Assembly (NCBI RefSeq): GCF_000359125.1
Contig: NZ_CAAF010000082.1
Location: 124,001-188,000 of the forward strand
DNA length: 64,000 nt
DNA from: Mesorhizobium sp. STM 4661
GTDB lineage: Bacteria; Pseudomonadota; Alphaproteobacteria; Rhizobiales; Rhizobiaceae
Reading direction: 5' to 3'
The notes beneath the pieces are model-generated. The model was not told where the DNA came from and searched no databases. It saw nothing but the letters and a program-made list of their open reading frames with translations. The position numbers and the translations under genes were made by a program. Position 1 is the stretch's first letter. Each line of letters opens with the position of its first letter. Of this stretch, positions 58,146 through 64,000 are shown in pieces.

Positions 58146-59654
58146 ATGAGCGCCTTGGAGAGCCTCGTCGAGGACCGGCCAAGAGAGGTTCTGGTCGCGC
58201 GCGGCCTGACCAAATCCTTCCCTGGCGTGCTGGCGCTCGACAATGTCGATTTCGATGTCCGTTCGGGCGAGGTCACGGCGCTGCTCGGCGAGAACGGCGC
58301 CGGCAAGTCGACGCTGATCAAGCTGATGGCAGGCTTCTATGCGGCCGATCGCGGCGAGATTTCCGTCGACGGCAAGCCGATGCACGCCGATCCGGCCGCG
58401 GCGCACCGGATAGGCGTTGCCACCATCCATCAGGACGCGCATCTGGTGCCGGCCATGTCGGTCGCCGAAAACATCATGCTCGGCCGCTGGCCGACGCGTT
58501 ACGGCCTGGTTTCGGTCAACCGCCAGCGCCAGCGCGCCCTGGACGCGCTTGCCCGCGTCGCACCGCATCTCAATGCCTCGACGCCGGCTGGCCGCCTGTC
58601 GCCGGCCGACCAGCAGCTCGTCGAGATCGCCCGCGCCATCTCCGAGGATTCCAAGGTCCTCGTCATGGACGAGCCGACCACCTCGCTGTCGCCGCCGGAG
58701 ATCGACCGCCTCTTCGGCGTCGTCAACGACCTCAAGGCCAAGGGCCTCGGTATCGTCTTCGTGTCGCACTGGTTGGAGGAAGTGTTCCGCATCGCCGACC
58801 GCGTGACCGTTCTGCGTGACGGGCGGCTGGTCGGAACAAGACCGATCTCCGAGCTCGACCACGACAAGGTCATCCGCATGATGGTCGGGCGCGATGTGCG
58901 TGAGACGATCGCGGAGGCCCGGCCGATCGGCGATGTGGTGCTTTCGGTGCGGAACCTCAACCGCGACAATGTGCTCAGCGACATCTCCTTCGACGTCCGG
59001 GCCGGCGAAATCGTCGGCATGTCGGGCCTTGTCGGCGCCGGCCGCAGCGAGTTGGCAGCCTGCATCTTCGGCATCGATCCCTATGACAGTGGCGCGGTCG
59101 AGATCGCGGGCCGGCAGATTGCTCCCAATGATCCGAAGGCGGCGATCGAGGCCGGCATTGGGCTTGTGCCAGAGGACCGCCGCCGTCAGGCGCTGGTCAG
59201 CCTGCTCAGCGTGCGCACCAACATCACGCTCTCGCTGCTCGAACGGGTGAAAAGCTGGGGCTTCCTGTCGATCACCAGGGAAGAGGAAATCGCGGCGCGC
59301 GAAATGAAGGCGCTGGCGGTCAAGGCGCCATCGTCCAGGACGCGCGTTTCGACGCTGTCGGGCGGCAACCAGCAGAAGGTGGTGCTTGCCCGCTGGCTGG
59401 CGCGCCACCCGAAGCTGCTGATCCTCGACGAACCGACGAAAGGCATCGACGTCGGCGCCAAGTCGGAGATCAGCGAGCTGGTGCTGCGGCTGGCACGCAG
59501 CGGCATGGGTATCCTGCTGATCAGCTCGGAACTGCCGGAAATCCTGTCGCTCAGCGATCGGGTCCTGGTGATGCGCTCGGGCCGTATCGCCGCGTCGCTG
59601 CCGCGCTCCGAAGCCACCAGCGAGACCATCATGAGCTACGCAACGACGGGCTGA
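58146..59654 (+). CDS. Ribose-type ABC importer ATPase (two nucleotide-binding domains)
   Basis: 502 residues. First domain: intact Walker A GENGAGKST, signature LSPADQQLVEI, Walker B VMDEPTTSLS. Second domain: Walker A variant GLVGAGRSE, intact signature LSGGNQQKVVLARWL, Walker B ILDEPTKGIDVGAK. As in RbsA/XylG. ATG 58146 has GGAGG eight bases upstream. First gene of a three-gene importer operon with a permease and a binding protein. Confidence 0.92.
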   Translation: MSALESLVEDRPREVLVARGLTKSFPGVLALDNVDFDVRSGEVTALLGENGAGKSTLIKLMAGFYAADRGEISVDGKPMHADPAAAHRIGVATIHQDAHLVPAMSVAENIMLGRWPTRYGLVSVNRQRQRALDALARVAPHLNASTPAGRLSPADQQLVEIARAISEDSKVLVMDEPTTSLSPPEIDRLFGVVNDLKAKGLGIVFVSHWLEEVFRIADRVTVLRDGRLVGTRPISELDHDKVIRMMVGRDVRETIAEARPIGDVVLSVRNLNRDNVLSDISFDVRAGEIVGMSGLVGAGRSELAACIFGIDPYDSGAVEIAGRQIAPNDPKAAIEAGIGLVPEDRRRQALVSLLSVRTNITLSLLERVKSWGFLSITREEEIAAREMKALAVKAPSSRTRVSTLSGGNQQKVVLARWLARHPKLLILDEPTKGIDVGAKSEISELVLRLARSGMGILLISSELPEILSLSDRVLVMRSGRIAASLPRSEATSETIMSYATTG

Positions 59655-59664
59655 GGAGACACTA

Positions 59665-60735
59665 ATGGCACTGGAGAACTCCTCGATGAGCGACCGTATT
59701 GCAAACCAGGCAACGGGCTTCTCCGCATTGCGTGGAAAAATCTCGTTCATCGACCTGATGCAGAGCGTCGGCCTGCTGGCCGTAATCCTGCTCGGCTGCG
59801 CGATCATGAGCGTCATGAGCCCGGTCTTCGCCACGGTGCGCAACATCGAGAACGTGCTGCAGTCGGCGACGATCATCGCGGTGGTGGCAATCGGCCAGAC
59901 CTTCGTCATCCTCATTGCCGGCATCGACCTGTCGGTGGCGTCGGTGCTTGTGCTCGCATCCGTGCTGTCGGTCGGCCTGGTCAATTTCTATGGCTGGTCG
60001 CCGGAACTTGCCATCGTCGCGGCCCTTGCCGCCGGCATGGGCGTCGGCCTGGTCAACGGCCTTGCCGTCACCAAGCTCCGCATCCCGGCGCTGATCGCGA
60101 CGCTCGCCACCATGACGATCGCGCGCGGCCTCGCCTACATATTCTCGGGCGGCACCAACATCGCGCCGGTGCCGAAGCTTTTCGTGGAACTGCAGGCCGG
60201 CCGCATCTTCGGCGTTCCGGCGGTGATCATGCTGACGATCGTGCTCGCCGTCATCGCGCAGGTGGTGCTGTCGCGCACGCAGTTCGGCCGCTCGGTCTAT
60301 GCGACCGGCGGTAATCCGCTCGCCGCGCGGCTCGCCGGCATCAACACCGAGCGCGTCATCATCGCCACCTTCGTGATTTCGGGTCTGATGGCCGCGATCG
60401 CCGGGCTTCTGATCACGGCGCGTTTCGAGGCGGGCGCCGCCACGGCGGCCCAGGGCTTGGAGCTTGCCGTCATCGCCGCTGTGGTCATCGGCGGTGTCAG
60501 CCTGTTCGGCGGCGAAGGCAATATGGGCGGCATGCTGCTCGGCGTCATCCTGCTCGGCCTGGTGCAGAATGCCGTCAACCTGCTCAACGTGCCGCCGAAC
60601 TGGGACTCGGTGGTCAGCGGCCTCGTCATCGCCGCCGCCGCCGCACTCGATGTCTATCGCCGGAAGTATCTCGAGGCCGGCATGCGCAAGAAGGTCATAG
60701 CGACGAAGGCAAGCAAACCGACCAAACCATCGTAG
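59665..60735 (+). CDS. Ribose-type ABC importer permease
   Basis: 356 residues with about 8-10 membrane helices; VILIAGIDLSVASVLVLASV near residue 95, YATGGNPLAARLAGINTERV near 215, VVIGGVSLFGGEGNMGGMLL near 275. The short basic C-terminal tail is typical. Starts behind GAGGAGA. Confidence 0.92.
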   Translation: MALENSSMSDRIANQATGFSALRGKISFIDLMQSVGLLAVILLGCAIMSVMSPVFATVRNIENVLQSATIIAVVAIGQTFVILIAGIDLSVASVLVLASVLSVGLVNFYGWSPELAIVAALAAGMGVGLVNGLAVTKLRIPALIATLATMTIARGLAYIFSGGTNIAPVPKLFVELQAGRIFGVPAVIMLTIVLAVIAQVVLSRTQFGRSVYATGGNPLAARLAGINTERVIIATFVISGLMAAIAGLLITARFEAGAATAAQGLELAVIAAVVIGGVSLFGGEGNMGGMLLGVILLGLVQNAVNLLNVPPNWDSVVSGLVIAAAAALDVYRRKYLEAGMRKKVIATKASKPTKPS

Positions 60736-60962
60736 CCTGAAATCCGCGCCGCGTAAGAGAGGCGCCAACCGACAACACAGATTGCCCGAAAACCAACGCC
60801 TCTCCGGCGAACGGGGATGCTTTGCCCTTCGGGACCGTAAGTGCCAACCGCGGCGCGCTGCCGCGACCACTGCCCGGAATTGGCCCCTGCGACTGATCGG
60901 AGAAAGCCAAGGCCGGAACAAGCCATTCGACAGACAGCAACCGTTCAAGTGGAGGAGACGAC

Positions 60963-61988
60963 ATGACAATCGATACACGGGGTAAAACGAAGACGACGCG
61001 CCGCGACTTTCTCGTCCGCGCCTCGACGCTGGCCGCCGGAACGGCAGCCGCAATGGCGGCCGGCCTGCCGTTCGCCACGGCGGCGATGGCCGAGGACAGC
61101 CTGTTGAAAGGCAAGAATCTGTCCTACATCGCCTTCGGCCTGCAGTACGAATACCAGGTCACGCTGGTGAACCGGGTCAAGGAACTGGCGGCGGAAAAGG
61201 GTATCAACATCTCCGTCTATGACGGCAAGGGCGATCCCAGCACGCAGACGACCCAGCTTCTCGACGTCGTCAGCAAGCAGCCTGACATCATCCTGCTCAA
61301 CGCCGTCGATGCGACGCTGCTGCAGGGTGGCGTCCGCAAGGCCAATGAATCGAAAATCCCGCTGTTCATGCTGGAAAACCTGCCGCCGGAAGGCGAGTGG
61401 GTCGCCTACAACACGTTTGACGATGTCGCGGGCGGCGCTGCCGGTGCCGACGCCATGGCCAAGCTGATCGGCGGCAAGGGCCTGGTGCTCGAGGTTCGCG
61501 GCGCCATCGGTTCCGGCCAGTCGGAGAAGCGCTTCAAGGGCTTCCACGATCAGGTCGCGGCAAAGTATCCCGACATCAAGATCGACGTGTTGAAGGCGGA
61601 GTGGACCGCCGACAACGCCCAGACGCTGACGGTCGACGCCTTCACCCGCGAGCCGAACGTCGCCGGCATCTGGGCGCACAATGACGAGATGATCCGCGGC
61701 GTGGTTTCCGCGCTTCGCCAGATCGATCGCCTGAAACTCGCCGGCGAGGACGGCCATGTCCCGATCGTCGGCTTCGACGGCACGCCGCTCGGCCTGCAGC
61801 GCATCCGCGAGGGAACCCAGGACGCCGATGTCGGCCAGAACCCGTTCTCGATGGCCGAATCCATCGTCGGCGAGATGGAAAACCATTTCGCCGGCAAGCC
61901 GGTGAAAAAGGAAACGCTGATCCAGCCGGTGATGATCACCAAGGAAAACGTCGACAGCCAGGACAATTGGGGCAACCGCGTCAAGTAG
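60963..61988 (+). CDS. Periplasmic sugar-binding protein of the second importer
   Basis: 341 residues. The signal region contains a twin-Arg-like start, TTRRDFLVRASTLAAGTAAA, with cleavage after AMA (residue ~40), suggesting Tat export. The mature part is a family 2 sugar-binding fold (YIAFGLQYEYQVTLVNRVKE, IILLNAVDATLLQGGVRKAN, GIWAHNDEMIRGVVSALRQI). ATG follows GGAGGAG. The 60736-60962 gap contains no gene. A terminator follows. Confidence 0.9.
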   Translation: MTIDTRGKTKTTRRDFLVRASTLAAGTAAAMAAGLPFATAAMAEDSLLKGKNLSYIAFGLQYEYQVTLVNRVKELAAEKGINISVYDGKGDPSTQTTQLLDVVSKQPDIILLNAVDATLLQGGVRKANESKIPLFMLENLPPEGEWVAYNTFDDVAGGAAGADAMAKLIGGKGLVLEVRGAIGSGQSEKRFKGFHDQVAAKYPDIKIDVLKAEWTADNAQTLTVDAFTREPNVAGIWAHNDEMIRGVVSALRQIDRLKLAGEDGHVPIVGFDGTPLGLQRIREGTQDADVGQNPFSMAESIVGEMENHFAGKPVKKETLIQPVMITKENVDSQDNWGNRVK

Positions 61989-62001
61989 GACGCTCCTCCC
62001 G

Positions 62002-62035
62002 CCGGGATACGCTGCCTCGCGGTGGCGTATCCCGG
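62002..62035 (+). terminator. Rho-independent terminator after the binding-protein gene
   Basis: CCGGGATACGC / GCGTATCCCGG perfect 11-bp stem followed by ACTTTTT. It separates the importer operon from the LVIVD gene, 36 bases before the latter's start. Confidence 0.88.
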
Positions 62036-62070
62036 ACTTTTTGCGAAAACACTGAACCGAAGAGACCGAC

Positions 62071-63327
62071 GTGACAGCAGCAGCCGATATTATGAAGCCC
62101 GATCACGCCCGCAACATGCGCCTCATCGGCCACACCGACCAGGCTGGCCGCGCCGACGGCATCCAGATCATGGTCGAGAACGGCTTTGCCTATATCGGGC
62201 ATCTGTTCAGTCAGGGTTTTTCGATCGTCGATGTGCGTGACCCGAAGAACCCGAAGCCGGCCGGCTTCGTCCCCGCCCCTGCCAACACCTGGAACGTCCA
62301 TCTTCAGGTCGCCGACAATTTGCTGCTGGTCATCCATGGCAAGGACGTCTTTGCCGACGCAGCCTTTGCCGACGAAGCAAGCTACTACAAGGCGTCGGCC
62401 GGAACGGCGCTTGGCACGGCAGTGCCCAAGGGCGCCCGCAACTGGGACGCCGGGCTTGCCGTCTACGATATCTCGACCCCCGGAAAGCCCCGGCGCATCG
62501 GCTTCATGCCGGTTTCGGGCGGCATCCATCGCATCTGGTACACTGGCGGCCGCTGGGCCTACATGTCGGCGCTTCTCGACGGCTTCACCGATTTCATCTT
62601 CATCACGGTCGACATGTCGGACCCGGCCAATCCGCGCGAAGCCGGCCGCTATTGGTTGCCGGGCATGAACCTTGCCGCCGGCGAGACGCCGAGCTGGGAA
62701 GCCAACCGCAAATTCGGCCTGCATCACGCCATCGTCGACGGCGACATCGCCTGGGGCGCCTGGCGCGATGCCGGCCTCGTCGTCATGGACGTCGCCAACC
62801 GCGCCGATCCGAAGCTCATCGTCCATCGCAACTGGTCGCCGCCCTTCCAGGGTGGCACGCACAACTGCCTGCCGCTCGCCGACCGCAACCTCCTGGTCGT
62901 CCTCGACGAGGCGGTTCTCGACGATGTCGAGGACGGTTTGAAGAACATCTGGATCTTCGATGTGAAGGATCCGGCCAATCCTGTCCCAGTCGCCACCATG
63001 CCGGTGCCGACCGATGCCGACTATCCACGCAAGGGCGCGCACTATGGCCCACACAACATCCACGAGAACCGGCCGGGCACCTTTCAGAGCTCGTCGATCA
63101 TCTTCTCGACCTGGCAGAATGCCGGCGTTCGCGTCTACGACATCTCGAACCAGTATCAGCCAAGGGAGATCGGCGCGCTGGTGCCGCCGGCGCCACGGTC
63201 GATGATGGACAAGAGGCCGGGCAAGAAGCCGATCATCCAGTCTTGCGACATCTTCGTCGACAAGGCCGGACTGGTCTACGTGACCGACTACAATGCCGGC
63301 CTCTACGTCATGGAATATACCGGATAG
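62071..63327 (+). CDS. LVIVD-repeat beta-propeller protein
   Basis: 418 residues built of about six LVIVD repeats, each of the form x-V-x-V-x-D-(I/V)-x-x-P-x-x-P (SIVDVRDPKNPKPAGFV, LAVYDISTPGKPRRIGF, ITVDMSDPANPREAG, VVMDVANRADPKLIVH, WIFDVKDPANPVPVA, VRVYDISNQYQPREIG). No signal peptide is seen. These propellers are usually scaffolds or sensors, not enzymes; catalytic motifs are not evident. Start GTG 62071 has GAAGAG upstream. Its stop codon abuts a palindromic repeat element. Confidence 0.8.
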   Translation: MTAAADIMKPDHARNMRLIGHTDQAGRADGIQIMVENGFAYIGHLFSQGFSIVDVRDPKNPKPAGFVPAPANTWNVHLQVADNLLLVIHGKDVFADAAFADEASYYKASAGTALGTAVPKGARNWDAGLAVYDISTPGKPRRIGFMPVSGGIHRIWYTGGRWAYMSALLDGFTDFIFITVDMSDPANPREAGRYWLPGMNLAAGETPSWEANRKFGLHHAIVDGDIAWGAWRDAGLVVMDVANRADPKLIVHRNWSPPFQGGTHNCLPLADRNLLVVLDEAVLDDVEDGLKNIWIFDVKDPANPVPVATMPVPTDADYPRKGAHYGPHNIHENRPGTFQSSSIIFSTWQNAGVRVYDISNQYQPREIGALVPPAPRSMMDKRPGKKPIIQSCDIFVDKAGLVYVTDYNAGLYVMEYTG

Positions 63328-63430
63328 AGCGCGGCGCGTTGAAACGGATTCAGTCGACGCGCTTTAAGTCTTTGTTTTTATGCATGTCGTTGTCCCAAAA
63401 CCGCTGCGCACTTTTGGGCGACATGCACTA
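63328..63430 (+). repeat. Rhizobial palindromic repeat element, copy 2
   Basis: Contains an imperfect GCGCGGCGCG-type palindrome around CGGATTCAG, then a 23-base stretch (63368-63390) that is the exact inverse of 13366-13388. It ends in a further hairpin (CCCAAAA / TTTTGGG). It begins directly after the stop codon of the LVIVD gene. Copies at two sites 50 kb apart in opposite orientation indicate a dispersed repeat. Confidence 0.75.
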
Positions 63431-63448
63431 ACCTCGAAAGGAAGCATC

Positions 63449-64000
63449 ATGAACCTTTTCGGCTCCTACGACGTCGTGGTCACGGGCGCTGGCTCGTCCG
63501 GCATCGTCGCCGCCATCCGCGCCGCGCGCGAGGGCGCCAGGACGCTGCTGCTCGAAGGCTCCGGCTTCCTCGGCGGACTGATAACCGGCGGCAGGCTGAC
63601 CAAGCCGACCGGCCTGATCAACTCGCCGATCTTCCACGAAATGCTCGACCGCTGTGTCGGCTATCACGGCGCCGACGGGCGGGTGCGCGAATCCTACTGG
63701 GGCAAATACACCGGCACGTTCGATGCCGAAACCATGCAGCGGGTCATCATCGAAATGGTCGAGCAGGCCAATGTCGAGGTGCTGCTGCGGGCAATGGTCG
63801 TGGATACGGTCATGCAGGACGGCAAGCTGCACGGCCTGCTGATCCGGACGAAATCGGGCGAGAGCCTCGTGCTTGCCAAGGCGTTCATAGATGCCTCCGG
63901 CGACGGCGACGTGGCTGCGCTTGCCGGCGCCGACTTCATGCTCGGTCGCGCGGCCGACGGCCTGACCCAGCCGATCACCTCCTACTTCCGCGTGCTCAAC
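63449..64000 (+). CDS. FAD-dependent oxidoreductase (partial, runs off the window)
   Basis: 184 residues seen. N-terminal FAD loop YDVVVTGAGSSGIVAAIRAA (GAGSSG) and REGARTLLLEGSGFLGGLIT, and a later AFIDASGDGDVAALAGADFM typical of the FAD_oxidored family (fumarate-reductase/glucose-inhibited-division-like flavoproteins, also dehydrogenases of sugars and polyols). ATG 63449 follows AAAGGAAG. It continues beyond 64000. Confidence 0.85.
   Translation, partial: MNLFGSYDVVVTGAGSSGIVAAIRAAREGARTLLLEGSGFLGGLITGGRLTKPTGLINSPIFHEMLDRCVGYHGADGRVRESYWGKYTGTFDAETMQRVIIEMVEQANVEVLLRAMVVDTVMQDGKLHGLLIRTKSGESLVLAKAFIDASGDGDVAALAGADFMLGRAADGLTQPITSYFRVLN

Noticed and set aside
57945..59984. A 679-codon minus-strand open frame
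   Set aside because: Antisense of the ABC ATPase gene with Walker and signature motifs on the plus strand.
1..64000. CRISPR arrays
   Set aside because: No regularly spaced direct repeats were seen; the repeats found are palindromic intergenic units or one 27-bp coding array.
1..64000. Complete insertion sequences
   Set aside because: No transposase with a DDE motif or terminal inverted repeats was recognised, even in the degraded 34.8-37.2 kb stretch.

Overview
The window looks like chromosomal DNA of an alphaproteobacterium of the order Hyphomicrobiales (Rhizobiales), most probably Mesorhizobium or a close relative. The evidence is high GC, a ChpT - CheY-like receiver - CtrA - FliJ-like - SciP cell-cycle neighbourhood, a cluster of GANTC sites upstream of ctrA, rhizobial-type palindromic intergenic repeats, Trb conjugation debris beside a tRNA-Met gene, and a high density of ABC sugar/amino-acid importers with acid-sugar catabolic genes. 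The genus is inferred from protein resemblance; no search was run.

0-24.5 kb is core-like chromosome. A minus-strand operon (ATP-grasp ligase, esterase, broken SnoaL-like gene) is followed by leuA behind a leucine-rich leader peptide and RNA hairpins, a membrane TPR protein with a winged-helix-like N-terminus, hydrolases, a gene with a perfect CtrA box, a metallophosphoesterase, a NUDIX hydrolase, a glutathionyl-hydroquinone reductase, GNAT, SDR and HugZ-like proteins, ArsR, and a SpoU-type RNA methyltransferase. At 17-22 kb lie chpT, a single-domain response regulator, ctrA, a FliJ-like gene and sciP, interrupted by an HxlR/quinone-oxidoreductase pair. mnmA and a Gfo/Idh/MocA oxidoreductase precede a tRNA-Met(CAT).

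24.55-37.75 kb is an accessory region. It starts at the tRNA 3' end with a chimeric fragment (TrbB N-terminus joined to a serine-recombinase C-terminus), a toxin-antitoxin pair with a frameshifted toxin, and debris. It then carries a tightly packed minus-strand operon: LysR regulator, FAD monooxygenase, two AhpD-like proteins, a polar-amino-acid ABC importer and an opine-dehydrogenase-like enzyme. A 12-bp copy of the tRNA 3' end, followed by a second recombinase tail, lies at 35.77 kb, so this looks like a decayed integrative element or two tandem ones. Further debris, including an internally deleted arginase-family pseudogene, extends to 37.7 kb.

37.8-48.3 kb is the most striking region: a seven-gene minus-strand operon with a degradative (class II) HMG-CoA reductase, an HMG-CoA lyase, a complete ribose-type ABC importer and two SMP-30/strictosidine-synthase-like domains, one fused to the C-terminus of an ABC permease. 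A MocR regulator is divergent, with a strong palindrome in between. I infer a dedicated uptake and catabolic system for mevalonate or mevalonolactone: import, lactone opening, oxidation to HMG-CoA, cleavage to acetyl-CoA and acetoacetate.

48.7-53.6 kb encodes a tetronate (D-erythronate-type) pathway: GntR regulator, DenD, OtnK, OtnC, OtnI and a GlcG/HbpS-like protein. 53.7-64 kb holds a TIM-barrel isomerase, Gfo/Idh/MocA oxidoreductase, Fe-S flavoenzyme, a second ribose-type ABC importer, a LVIVD beta-propeller protein and the start of an FAD oxidoreductase. An identical operator architecture (AACTGG-N13-CCAGTT) upstream of the GntR gene and of the second importer suggests the two loci form one regulon.
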